Shown: positions 22,611-34,250 of the stretch, in pieces
How positions within the stretch are numbered: the first letter of the stretch is position 1
Layout: each line of letters starts with the position of its first letter
DNA from: Gaeumannomyces sp. JS-464
Lineage: Eukaryota > Ascomycota > Sordariomycetes > Magnaporthales > Magnaporthaceae
Assembly: GCA_002197995.1 (NCBI GenBank)
Contig: NGZR01000002.1
Coordinates: forward strand, 2,108,001 to 2,172,000
DNA: 64,000 nt
Reading direction: 5' to 3'
Notes under the pieces: generated by a model
Told to the model about the DNA's origin: nothing
What the model saw: the letters and a program-made list of their open reading frames with translations, nothing else
The model's database searches: none
Program-made: the position numbers and the translations under genes

Positions 22611-24100
22611 TTTAGATATCGATAGAGCCGCAGAGGCTCGAGGCTGCAAGACGGAGGTTGTGTGATGAGCCAAGCCGAGTCAGGCAGGCGAGGAGGTGGG
22701 CAGGCTTTGTGCCAGGACAGACGACGAACGAAGTCGGGAAAGAAAGAAATCAGGAACCAGAACGGGCGGAAAGGCAGTGGAAATACTCTTTCATTCAATA
22801 GGGCGAGGATGGGGTGTGAGTGCCAGGGGATTGGCCTTGGAGCTGGAGCAAGGGATGGATGGTCTCAACTGGCAGGACCAATACATAGAACCGAGTCTTG
22901 TGCTCCGCCAGGTGCTCCTGTGGGCCCCGGATTATGGGCCCCTGCCTAGCTCGACGAGAGAGAGGGTGGATGGGATGCTTGCATGGCCAAAGGAGGTACT
23001 TTGGTGGTGGCTGTCTTGGGCTCTAGCAAGTGGAGAGGGAAGGCGGACCCGGCGAGGGCGGAAAATTCACCACCTCGCTAGGCGCCTCTCCCCTTATTGG
23101 CGGTGCTGAGAGGCAACGAACGGCTGCAGGCGGCTTTTCCAGACTGAACTCCGGACCAACCTACAGGGACGCCGGCGCCGCGAGTCAGTCTTTCGTGGCA
23201 AGGGCTATATGTTAGCTTCCTAAGCAGAGCCAGCGATGATTGCTACCGAGATAGGTAAGCGTGTAGGTGATTTGTGAGGAGATTCTCTGCATCCTACGCG
23301 AGCCCCGGGGCTTCCGTGCCTCTCATCTCTGTGTAGGCCCCGTATGCATGCTTATCATGGGGCGCTTTGACGTTGGTGCATGTCACCGAGAAGACGCTGA
23401 GCGGAATCCTGCAGGACTGCCCCTGCTTGGTGGTGACGCAGAGCCGGTCCCGAGGCTCTCATTGGATATCTTGGCAGATGAGTTTCCGGTCTATTGACAA
23501 CCGTCGCGGGACAATGCGAGGAATGCAATTCGCGTTGAAAACTACCGACAACTCCACCTGGGCGAGTGTCTGTGTTTCGGCATCCTCCTCCTTGACAGCT
23601 TAACAAGCTGCGGCGAGACATGCAGCGGGCGGAGGGATGGCTGGACGGACATGGGTGACGGGGGCACTACCCCCCGGGAGCAGACGGGAGTGGAAGCATC
23701 TACCAGGTGGGATGGATGTCTTGCTGATCCCATTCCATGTCTGGCGAGGAAGATTCGAGCGGAGAACAGAAGGTTGACAGAAAGGGAGGGGCCTCTGAAG
23801 CTTCGCGCGGCCGCACTCGCGCGCTTTCGCCACATGAGATGGCGATGTGGATTGGGGATCTCGGGGCGAGCGCAGACGGGCTGGCGGCCACATGAGAACC
23901 AATGATGCAGGAAGCCGGCCCATGTCTCAAGGCGACTGAAAGGCTGGAACAGCCGGCTGTCACACTTGGGAGCGCCTTTCTTGATGCCTGCCAGGCGAGA
24001 AGAGAAGACACATTGCTGAGCGCCGCGCTGGCACCGACATCAGAGGCCTCGCAAGTAGATGGCGTATCGGGCGAGAGGAGGCCATAGCGTTGTGGGCGGG

Positions 24101-24150
24101 AAAAAAAAAAAACTATCAGTTTTTTTTCTTTCTTTTTTTTCTTTGCTTTT
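24101..24150. repeat. A-run and T-run pair with 7-base loop
   Basis: A12 (24101-24112), then ctatcag, then T8 and further T-rich sequence. It could fold as an A/T hairpin or simply be homopolymer DNA. No function implied. Confidence 0.5.
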
Positions 24151-25170
24151 TTGTGCCGATGGTGATGCCACCAGCAAACTGGTCGGCCTCGCGCCTGGTT
24201 TGCATAATCCTTGCGCCTAGCCTAGCTTGGCGCCGAGCACGTTAGTCTTTCTGCTACCCCTCTCTCATCAGCCAAGTTCTCTGCTAGCCAGGCGAGTCCC
24301 ACTCAGCCCTGGCCGCTTGACCCGAAGTGGTAAAAGGCAAACGAGGCGATGTCCGTGTCCTCTGGCCGCGGAGGCAAAGCGCGGAGGAAACTTGTTCAAG
24401 CCGATGGCCCGCCACCTGCCATGGACCGGAGGAAAATAGGAAATAGCGGCCTGGTGTCGAATCCAGGCGCAGCAGGCAGCAGCAAGGTGGGGGAGGAGGG
24501 GGGGATCTGCTTGTAGTGTTGCCCACAGTGATTTTCCACCGAAGATGAGCGTCGTCTGTGGATACTCGGCAGTGACGCGGTGCAGAAGCTGTGTTCTCTT
24601 CCTTGCCTGCCCGCTTGTTTGCTTGCAGCTGTCCTGTCCTCGGACTCGGGACGGTGCCAGCCCTGCATAACGTTCGCATGTGGACACACGAGGATAGACT
24701 TTCCGATCGAGGCCCTTGGGACGAGAACCGGGAGCAGGGGGCAGGCGCCATATTGCTTGTCAGCTGAAATGCAGAATCGGCGGGGAGGACAAAGCACAGG
24801 CGCTAGGCGTCGGTTGGTGGAGCTAATGGCGGAAGGGCAAAGGAGAGTGCCGGAATTCGAGTTGGGACGACGGCGATGTGAATGCCGGATGGGATGCAAA
24901 ACAATAAAATTGCCTGTTTCCTCAATGACATTCAGAGGGCTGAGCTTGGCAGCCGGGATGGCAGTGCTGGGGTTCCATTGACAGCCGGAGGAGCAACCAA
25001 ATCAATATTCCCGTCACGTGGCAGTCCCCATAGTTCTTTGCTGGATCCTTTTGGGCGCTCTCCACTTCGATTGTCCCAGCAAGAGGAAGGCTCGCAGACC
25101 AGGATGCCAGGCACCGCGCTCTCACGGCACTGCAAGAGCGCGAGTCGTGCTCTTTATTTAGAAGATTTGA

Positions 25171-25218
25171 CTTTTTTTTCTTTCTTTTTTTCTTTTCTTT
25201 TTTTTTCCTTTTTTTTTC
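25171..25218 (+). repeat. Polypyrimidine (T-rich with C) tract
   Basis: Nearly uninterrupted T with scattered C for about 48 bases in the upstream region of the TRP/FLC-like gene. Long CT tracts are common in fungal promoters and 5' leaders. Confidence 0.7.
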
Positions 25219-25936
25219 TGCTTCCTTCCTGTCTCGTTTTCTAGTCTCCAGTTGTACTGCAGGTTTGCATTGCACGTTGTGGACGTATGGAATTTACATA
25301 TTTGCCAGTGGATGCGTTCCATCGTAGATTTTCTCCTCTCCAACCCGCGCTCCAACGGTGTATCCTGTTTCGTCAAAAACCCAATCGTGAATTCAATTGG
25401 CCAATGCCCCCAAACCCATCCCGTGTTCCTCAATGCCGCCGTAGCCCGCATTGGCATCGCGTTGTCTGCTGCGGCAAGCGGACCCGCAATAACTCCTGAA
25501 TGTTGATCCCCAAACAAGCAGCGCCCCACAGTCATGGAAGTTGCAAAGAAAGAAAGAAAGAAAGGAAGAAAAAAAAGGGGGCGAGTTCAATCGCTCGACT
25601 GCCGATCGAAGAATGGCCTGCGGTTTCTCCGAGGCACAGACAACACACAAACAAGCAGCTCTCGGAAACCAGCTATTCCCCAACCGCGACGCGATTCAAC
25701 CTGACCTCCAAACAGCGAACGGCGAGCAACACAACAACGACAACAGTAGAAGCAGCAGCAGCAGCGGCGGCGGCAGCTTGGTCATGTCTGTGGCTTCGTC
25801 GGCTGGTCGCTAGCAGTCCTCCGCCCGGCGAACGCAGTTCCCCCCGCCTGTTCTGGACATGCACCGGACGAGCATCGGTTCAGCGCCGCACGATAATGAT
25901 CTGGCAAGAAGGCGGTTCGGTCGCCACCACGCTTCA

Positions 25937-28778
25937 ATGCCGTCGAGATCGAGGCTGCGCTGGCTGTTCGCCCTCGCCCTCGCCGCCTGCAGCTCTCCCC
26001 CAACTGCTCGCGCTGCTTACGTGCAGCTCCTGCCATGTGATGTCGTGGACGGCACCGTCGCCAACGCCAATGCCACCAACAGGACCGCCGGCCTCGTTGC
26101 CAGCGTCCAAAGCATCAATGCGAGCCTCCTTCCTGTCCCCGCCGGATCGGACGCCGGAGCCGGCAACGGCCACCGGCTGCGTCTGACCTTCACCCTAGAC
26201 CCAAGACCAACCCGCCCTGTGCAGACCAAGCGAGCCAGCCCTGGAACCTGTCTCTCGGTATCACTGCACTGGGCTTGTCACGATCGAGCAGCGGCAGGCC
26301 CGAAAACGCATCTTGTTATCTGCCGCCTTATCCACCAGGCGTGTTCGTGAACCCTCCCCAGTTTTCCCAAGGCCGGCCACGGAACCGATAGCTAACCATG
26401 CGCATATTTCTCACTTCGCAGCCCTACACCTTCCGATATCAAACCCAACTTGCTAATGAATGCCCACCTCGATGTTGGGCCACTGGGTGTGCTCCCGACC
26501 TTTGCCATGCGAGCATCGTTCGAGCCCGGCCCAGATGGATCCAGACCGCCAAGCTGCGTGTACGCCGAGGTCACCCCGCAGCTCTCTGATGCCGTCGAAC
26601 TCACGGCGCGAATCGTTCCCATCCTCATCTTCGCCCTGGTGGTCGTCTCGGGTTTCCTCACAACTCTATATAAACAGCCGATAGTGGTGGACACGGCTCA
26701 TAGCCGCTGGGCGGGCCAGGTACCGCTGCAGGAGAATCCGGCGCCTCCACCGGCCAGAGCGGTCCTCCCCGGCGTGGGAGACTGCCTGCTGCACCTGCAG
26801 TTCATCTTTCTCATGGCGCCCTGACGGTCCGATACCCCGGTTTCTACCAGCCTGTTGTCAGCAAAACAAACTGGGCCGTCCTCTTCAGTCCCACTGGCCC
26901 CATCGGCATGCGACAAGTCTACAATAGTGTTGACGACGGCATTTACTCGATCAACGGTACCCTCACCGGCACCGACGGCGTTTCCCTTCTGTCCCAGGTC
27001 TCGGGAACTCCCATGACGACCTACGTGTTTTGGAATATGCTCCTTCTGGCCAGCCTTGTCGCCATTGCTGTCACGCTGGTGCTCAAGATCTCCCCGATGG
27101 TGCCGTCCATCCGTGCCAAGTTCACCGCCTTGCCAGATGCCGAGGCGCGGCCGCACCAGACTGCCACGCGCACAACATGGAACGTACTCCGAGTTGTCTT
27201 CAGCTATTTTCTTCAGCCCTTGGTTGCAATCATGACCTACCAGCTTGCCAGCCAGGTTCAACCCGGTAGAGCAGCTGGTATTGGTCGTGGCGCTGATAGT
27301 GCTGGTGATAGGTGCCATCGCGTGGATGACAAGCACCGCGCCCTCGAATCAGCTCGGGAATCTGCTGCTCGGCGGCTCCAAGAAGAAGTACCGCTCTCTC
27401 CGTCACGGGCGCTGGCAACGACGACCAAGTGGGCGAGGAAAGGGGCGATCGTCGGTTCGATAGCCGTGCCATCTTCACCATAATATCTTCGTCGTTGCCT
27501 TCATAAGGGGCGCTATGATCGGAGGAGTCCAGTTCAACCCAATAGGCCAGCTCGCCGTCCTGGCTCTGCTCGAGTTTGTCCTCCTCGCCAGCACGGCGAT
27601 ACTGAACCCCTTCCCCAGCTTTGCCCTGGTCTTCACCTGTTCCTGTCTTGCCCGACTGGCCGTCGTGGTCCTCACTATCATCTTCCTGCCTCAGCTGCGC
27701 GCCGACATCGGGACTAGAATGGCCGTGGGGTATTCCATCTTGGCTATTCACGTCGCAGTGCTGTTCTTCGCGTGCGCGCTCCCTGCAGTGCTGCGCTTGG
27801 CGCGGGTATGGTTTAGTAACATGGCGGTGTTTGACGAGCCTGAGGTGAGTAACCCCGAGGCCCTACCTACCCACATCGATCTAGATACCATGAATGTGAT
27901 GCTCTCTCAGACCAGCCGCCGCTAACTCCTATTACGTGTTACTCTTGAATAGATCTACGGTGTTAGTCAGCTCACCCGACGTCGAACGAACCACTTCAAC
28001 GGCCTCCGCGCTCCCGAGCCGGCCCGCGACGGTGGTCGAACGTCCATGGACCCGCGGGCCCCTGCCGCTCCGCTCCTCTCTCCGCACAGCCCTCACAACT
28101 CGGCTGATGCAGGCATATCGGTCACTGTCCACACCGTTCCACAACACCACGCCTTCCGTACCCCTCGCACTCGGCCCTCGCTGGCATCTCTGTCGTCGTA
28201 CACTGGAGGTCTGACCCCGCTGGATCCGACCTGCAGCAATACTAACGGCAACTATTCGCGATCGCCGCTCACACCCGTGAGCAACGACCCGTCCGCGCAC
28301 CTCCTCTCATCGCAGACTCGACAACCATCCCCAGATCCCACAGGCAACAAGTCGCAGCAACGACACTCGTCAGAATCGGCCCGCTCCGAGGGGACCCTCG
28401 TTGGCGCCGAGCCACCAGTGCCGCTTCGGAAGGCCCTTGCGCCTCTCGCGCCGCGGTGGAAGGACTACTCGTTCCGGGAGGCCGACTTGTACTACGGCAC
28501 ACCACCTCCGGACGACGAGGACGACGATGATAAGGAGGTTCGCGGTGGCGGCCCGTCCTCATCGTCACTGTCGTCTCGCCCCAAGAAGCCGACTGTCTGG
28601 GTCCAGCTGACGACCAGGAGGACGGCCTCCGCGGGCGACAATAGCGGCAGCAACGACGGCGGGCAAAAAGGGGTTCGAGGTTCGAAGACCGCTAAGGCCA
28701 CCGGGCATGGCACCTTCCCCGGTTTCCCCGGTGCCACCATCCGCCCCAGCTCCAGCTGCTTCTTCAAATTCTCGATGA
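25937..28778 (+). CDS. TRP/FLC-like multi-pass membrane protein
   Basis: Related to fungal flavin-carrier/Pkd2-type TRP-like proteins. ATG 25937 is chosen because the next residues form a signal peptide (LRWLFALALAACSS) and a luminal ML-like region (YVQLLPCDVVDGTVANANAT) follows. An intron separates this from exon 2, which starts near 26420 (PTPSDIKPNLLMNAHLDVG). The hallmark segment is RYPGFYQPVVSKTNWAVLF with SVDDGIYSINGTL and MTTYVFWNMLLLASLV, then many hydrophobic segments (VEQLVLVVALIVLVIGAIAW, LAVLALLEFVLLASTAIL, VGYSILAIHVAVLFFACAL). A second intron follows DEPE near 27845 and ends near 27954. The cytosolic tail is disordered. Frame breaks occur near 26196, 26815, 27285, 27430, 27486 and 28672. 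The last one sets the stop at 28776-28778 after APAASSNSR. The transported substrate is unknown. Confidence 0.75.
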
Positions 28779-30197
28779 GCCTTTATTTCCTCTCTCCCAA
28801 CATGTTTATACATAATATGTTAAATGCACCCAGACTATGTACATACTGTATGCGTCTGATATTTCCATTCTTGTTTGGCTTCTATGGGTTTCCTTTTAGA
28901 TCGGGCATATATAGGATGGGTCCGAGGCAATGATCTCCCGGAGAGGCGTGCACAGCTTGCAACATAGAAGTCTGGAGTTTTTTTGCATCTGCATTCTAAT
29001 TTAGCGTTCTTGGTTTTCCTGCACTATGTATATCCTATTTTTACTGTGACTTTTCCCTCTGCGCGGTTCGCTGGCGCCATGTCCGCGCGTTTACTTTCGT
29101 CTTCTAGCTCGCACCAACTAACAACCAGCGGCAGAGAACTATTGCAACGCTCTGACTGTAAGGGCGGCAGGCCTCTTGCGACGCGGAGTCGAGCCCGATT
29201 TGCAGCACGGTCAGACACCCGCCATCGAGCGCCAGCGCCAGCGCACAGCGGTAAATGCGGGGGACCAAAGAACAATTCCGGGAGCGAGGGATCCAATCCT
29301 GTCTGGTTCGTCTTCCCCGCGAACGCGTGGCGCGTGCGCGAGGCCCGAGAATAAAAGACACCCGCGTTTGTCTTGATCCGATTAGGAAACGATGGCTCGC
29401 CGCCAGGGCCAGTCGGGAGGCCGGCCTTGCAGCCAGACTGCGGACCAACACAACACACAGAGATGTCGATTAGAAGGCTGCGCAGTCGGCTGCGCAGCGT
29501 TGTCAGAACACAGTAAGGCGGCAGGTACCTCGCAGACCTGGCTGACCTGGCCAATAATTCCCATGATTCTCGTCGGGAGCACTGCCGCTGCGCCCCGCAT
29601 TGCGCCCTGGCAAGGATATTTTTGAAGATCGACTCCCCGATTCGGCCAAGTGCGGGTCCAATATTTGCTGCTTCGCCGTCTTCCCTTTGGTCGAAGGCCT
29701 GATTCTCCCAGCTTCAGCTCTGTGCAGCATTTTGTGCCGCTCGCAGCCAAGAGCTGTGCCAGCCAACGATCGATGTTGGGCCCTCCAAGCAGCCCTCCTG
29801 ATTGGATCTCTGCGCACAATCGCAAAACCCCAGGTCCTCTGGTGGTGTTACAGCCCTGCTTGCTTACTCTGGCCTGACTGCTCCCCATGGAGCCTCGCAG
29901 ACCGCGATGGCGCCAACGGCCCCGAGCCGCAATCGACGCCGCCCCGGGGACCCAGCCCGGCCGTCTGTTCTTAAGACCCCGCGGTCCCTGTTGCCCGGGG
30001 AATCGCAGGCAGTTGCGAAACGAGACAGAGAACAATCCGAAGCCTAGTAGCTTGAACGCCCTTCGAGGTCCTCTTCAAGAGAGTGGGTCAACCTACGTCA
30101 AACCATCTTGTCTCAATAGGAGAGACGATAGACCACCAACCAACCAACCGACATAAACCACCAATACCATTCGATAATCGACCATCCCGACGCAAAA
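28779..30197. other. Intergenic region
   Basis: The left part is AT-rich 3' untranslated DNA of the TRP/FLC-like gene. The right part is the promoter of the modular wall-protein gene, with a pyrimidine/CAA-rich leader (ccaaccaaccaacc near 30138-30150) before its ATG. Overlapping frames at 29024-30035 on both strands have no support. Confidence 0.55.
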
Positions 30198-33100
30198 ATG
30201 CGTTCGTTCTTGATCATGGCCGCCGTGGCCATCGGCGCGACCAGCGCCACCCAGTACCCCAACTGTGTAAGTCGACGAAGCATTCGGTCCTCGCGGCCTT
30301 TGGCGAGCTCTCCCCCGCGGTGCCCGGTCCTCACCTGCCCGAATCCGACTCGAAGACTCGCCGGCAGACTCTGGGAGCAACGAGAGACTTGAAAGAAACT
30401 AACGACGCACCTTGACCCCAACAAAAGGAGCACGACAACTGCTACCGCAACATGATCGACGCCAGGTTCAGCGCCCCCGTCAAGGACTGGTGCCCCAAGT
30501 TCCTCGGCTCCCAGTCCAACAACGCGGGCGATATCCATAAGGACATCACCAACTGCGGCGGTGACGTGAAGCGCGTCAGCTCCGCCTGCTCGTGCATCAC
30601 CTACTCGGCTACCTACCAGCCCACCAGCGCAACGTCACAGAGCAGCAGCAGCACACCGCCGCCAGTCACGACTACCGCGGCTTCTTCGAGCAGCTCGAGT
30701 AGCAGCTCGTCGTCTAAGCCGACCTCGACGACTGTCAGCAGCACGAGCAGCACGAGCAGCAGCTCTAGCTCCACTTCGAGCAAGCCTAATACCACTACAA
30801 GCTCCAGCTCAACGTCTAGCAAGCCTACCACGACTAGCAGCTCTAGCTCGACGTCGAGTAAGCCAACCACTACGAGCAGCTCTAGCTCAACATCAAGCAA
30901 GCCAACCACCACCAGTAGCTCTAGCTCAACATCAAGCAAGCCAACCACTACCAGCGGCTCTTCTCAAACTACGCGCATGACAACAAAGACTATCTGCAAA
31001 ACGGAGCGCAAGACCGTCACCACTGCCCGCCCGACAAGCCAAACTGTCCCGCCAACTCCAAGACCACCTCGGTCGTCGTTGGTGACGATCCCCATCACAA
31101 CCACGGTCTGCCCAGTCACTGAGACCGGCACCAGCACCGCTCCAGCGCCGACAACGACCAGCTCCTCGGGCTCTTCCTCGTCTTCGTCCTCCTCGAGCAC
31201 GTCATCCACCACCACTTCGTCTGCCACCACCACTTCGTCTGCCACCACCACGTCCATGACCACTTCCACCGTTTACAACAACGTTGTCAAGACCGTCACT
31301 GTCTGTCCGTCTTCACGCAAGGACTGCCCCGAGAGGGAGAAGACAACCTCGCTTTCCACGACCAAGGAATTTGTCAGGACTACCGTTGTCCCTTGCTCCC
31401 CAAGCACAAGGCCACCTCCTCGTCTTCGTCCTCGACCTCTTCTGGCTCTACCTCTTCTTCCTCGTCCCACACCACGTCCCATTCGAGCTCGGCCATGACA
31501 ACTTCTTCCTATACCTCTTCTCGTTACTCGAACTCGACGGCTTCTTCATCTACCACCACCAGCCGTACCACCAGTACGCCCTGCACGATCTACACAACCA
31601 AAGCGAAGACGACAACGAGCTGCATGATGACCATGTTTGGCAAGTGTGTGGGTAATCCAGTCACAAAGACTACAACCGAATCCTTTGCGGTGGGGACAAC
31701 GTCTTGTGCTGTTAATTCGGCGACTTCTACCACTACTACTAGCTCATCTAGCGGCAGCAACCTCCCGACCACGACGGCCCCTGTTTCCCCAACAACGTCG
31801 ACGGTTTACTCTACCCAGGTAAGTACTGTAACAGAGTGCCCGCCTGCTAAGAAGGACTGCCCTCTCCGTGAAAAGATGACACACGTGGTCACGAAGACGT
31901 TTGCGATTTCAACGACCGTGTGCTCTGGTACCTCAAAGACGTCCTCCAGCTCTTCCAGCTCCTCGGGATCGACCACATCCTACACCAGCAGCACCACCTC
32001 TCACTCCACTTTGAGGTACACCAACAGCACACAAGCGCCACTACAACGAGCCCTCCGATGTTGACCACCTCGACTATCTACACGACCCGAGTCAACACCG
32101 TTTCAGCCTGCCCTCCCAACAAGAAGGATTGCCCGCTCCGAGAAAAGACATCCTCCAAGGTTGTTACCGAAACGATTGTTCTTTCGACCACTGTTTGCCC
32201 AGCGCCCTCAACCTCTCAACCCTCTTTTTCGTCAAGCCACACGACGAGCTCTAGTTCCCCTTCGCCAACTCCCATAACGTCGATGTCTACTTCGACTATC
32301 TACACGACTCGGGTCAACACTGTCTCGGTCTGTCCTCCCGATAAGAAGGACTGCCCTCTCAACCAGAAGACCATGTCGCTCGTCACCGAGGTCATTGTTA
32401 TTTCGAGTACTGTCTGCCCGGTCCCCATAACGCCTAGCCCCACGACGCCTAGCCCCTCGACGCCAACTCCCGCAACGACCTCGATGACTACTTCTACCAT
32501 CTACTCGACTCGGATAAACACCGTCTCGGCGTGCCCTCCTGACAAGAAGGACTGCCCGGTGAACCAGCAGACAAGGTCCCTTGTCACCGAGGTTATCGTT
32601 GTCTCGACAACTCTCTGCCCAGTCCCCTCCTCATCTGCACCAACTCCCACAACGACCTCTAGCTTGTCAACCATTTACAGCACCACCATCAAGACGGTCA
32701 CTGCTTGCCCACCGGATAAGCCAGACTGCCCGCTTCGTGGCGGGAAGTCCTCCTCTTTGATCACGGAAACGATCCCGATTGGCACGACCGTTTATTCGAC
32801 GACCATCACGCCGCCAACGTCTAGCGCTTCTAACACGCCCGCGCCTTCTCCCTCAACGACCACGACGTCCACAAGGGTCTACGACTCGACCCACACCGGG
32901 TACTCGACTTCGTTGCACACTGCAAGCGCATGCCCTGGCGGTAAGAGCGACTGCGCGTCCTCGGAGCGTACCATCGCCTCCATCATGACCTCGACCTACG
33001 CCGTGACAACCTCAGTTGCTCCCGTGACCGAGGTGATCGTGGCGACTGTCTCGCCCACAAACACCGTCACTAGCACCAGCACGTCCCCGGACACGACTAC

Positions 33101-33506
33101 GACGTCGACCGCGGCGGGCGCGACCGTCGTCACGACCGTCTGGACCAGCACCTCGACAAGCACAATGTACTCGTCCACTGTCCGCGAGACCACCATGTGC
33201 CCCGACGGCAAGAGCGACTGCAACGCGTCGGAGAAGAAGACGTCCAAGACGACCGAGAGCTCGGCCGTCTCGACCTCGACCAGCGAGACAGTAGTGACGG
33301 CACTCAAGGCCAACGACGGCATGGGCGGCTGGACGACCCTGCAGACCAGCGCCACGGGCGGCGGCAACGGCGGCGGCAACAAGCCGGGCGCGACGGCCGG
33401 GTCGGGCCAGCGCTCGGCCGCCTCGGGCCGCGTCGTCGGTGCCGGCTGCGCCGTGGGTGTCGCGCTCGCCACCGCGCTGTTCCTGGTCACTTCGGCCTTT
33501 ATCTGA
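30198..33506 (+). CDS. Modular Ser/Thr-rich GPI-anchored cell-wall protein with CPPDKKDCP repeats
   Basis: Exon 1 (30198-30266) encodes a signal peptide (MRSFLIMAAVAIGATSA); the intron is 30267-30427. A small Cys domain follows (HDNCYRNMID, DWCPKFLG, ITNCGGDVKRVSSACSCITY), then a Ser-rich stalk with a 39-bp minisatellite. About ten modules of roughly 45-60 residues come next, built on the plan T-S-T-I-Y-T-T-x-x-N-T-V-S-A-C-P-P-D-K-K-D-C-P, then V-T-E-x-I-V-x-S-T-T-V-C-P, joined by Ser/Thr/Pro linkers. The tail GAGCAVGVALATALFLVTSA is a GPI signal. Total about 1,050 residues. Frame breaks lie near 31023 and 31082 (a compensating pair that restores one module), near 31400 and near 32035. The architecture suggests an O-glycosylated surface adhesin; the ligand is unknown. 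Confidence 0.87.
30758..30952 (+). repeat. 39-bp coding minisatellite, five units
   Basis: Five back-to-back 39-bp units (30758, 30797, 30836, 30875, 30914), each encoding about SSSSSTSSKPTTT. The last two are almost identical, indicating recent duplication. The unit is a multiple of three, so length changes keep frame in the stalk of the wall protein. Confidence 0.92.
31262..33290 (+). repeat. Array of degenerate protein modules with paired CP motifs
   Basis: Nine clear modules begin near 31262 (TVYNNVVKTVTVCPSSRKDC), 31578, 31797, 32068, 32287, 32497, 32665, 32875 and 33160. A further one at about 30976-31110 is visible only if an indel pair is corrected. Central modules (32068-32620) are most alike (CPPNKKDCPL, CPPDKKDCPL, CPPDKKDCPV). 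Edge modules are diverged (CPGGKSDCAS, CPDGKSDCNA, CMMTMFGKC). This gradient fits expansion from the centre. Confidence 0.8.
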
Positions 33507-34250
33507 ACACGATGAGTTGACATTTTTCCTTGTGTCTCTTCTCTCATCCCTCTTTTAACTCCCTATTTTATTTCTCTGCCTCTCCCTTTTCTCTTGTCCC
33601 TTTTTGCATAGCTAGATACGGCGTTCGGGGGTCTTATTTCTTCTTATGCATTTCTTTACCAAGCGGGTTCGCAAAAAAAGGCGCGCTGGATGGGATACAT
33701 TGCATGGCTGCATTTTATGGCGCAAGAGGGGGCTTTTCTTTCACTCCTCTACAGAAGCGTGCTTTTCAGCCCGCCGGCTCTGTTTTGGTTTCCTTGTAGT
33801 TTACGATACCCTGAATCATCTTTCTTTTATTACTTCATGGCCCCTTTCTTTCCTAGCTTTGATGTTCTCCTTTTTCGCTTCGCCATGCCCCCTTTTTGTT
33901 TGCCTCTTCTCCAGTTCAGCAAACGCTCCGTGTTCCCCGCTCTAGCTGCTGACCTCTCAAACCATTAGTTGCCGGCCTCCATCTATGGGCTTATGTCCTC
34001 GGAGATTAACAGAACAGCATAGCTCGGATAACACCGACGATGACGAATACCACCCGCCTAGATTCCTCCCCAAAACCCTTCGCTGCTACGGTGATGGAAA
34101 TTCCACCATATAAAGCCTCGGTTCTATTCAAAGGTTTGTCAAGTACCCCCAACCATACATTCTAGCAGACCAGAAGGTCCCCCATCCGAGCTCAGGAAAG
34201 AAAGGGCTCTCAGCTTCGGAATAGGTACCATGTCCACAAACTAGCCGTAC
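33507..34250. other. Convergent 3' intergenic region
   Basis: T-rich 3' flank of the wall-protein gene, then the 3' flank of the PARP-like gene. No supported gene. Confidence 0.6.

Larger units (their letters stand above)
22611..25936. other. Long divergent intergenic region
   Basis: About 3.3 kb between the start codons of the ankyrin gene and the TRP/FLC-like gene, so it holds both promoters. It has an A12 run facing T runs (24101-24150) and a strong polypyrimidine tract (25171-25218). Open frames up to about 230 codons occur, but none shows a domain or start context better than background. ATG 25859, in frame with the right-hand gene, is less likely as its start than 25937. Confidence 0.55.
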
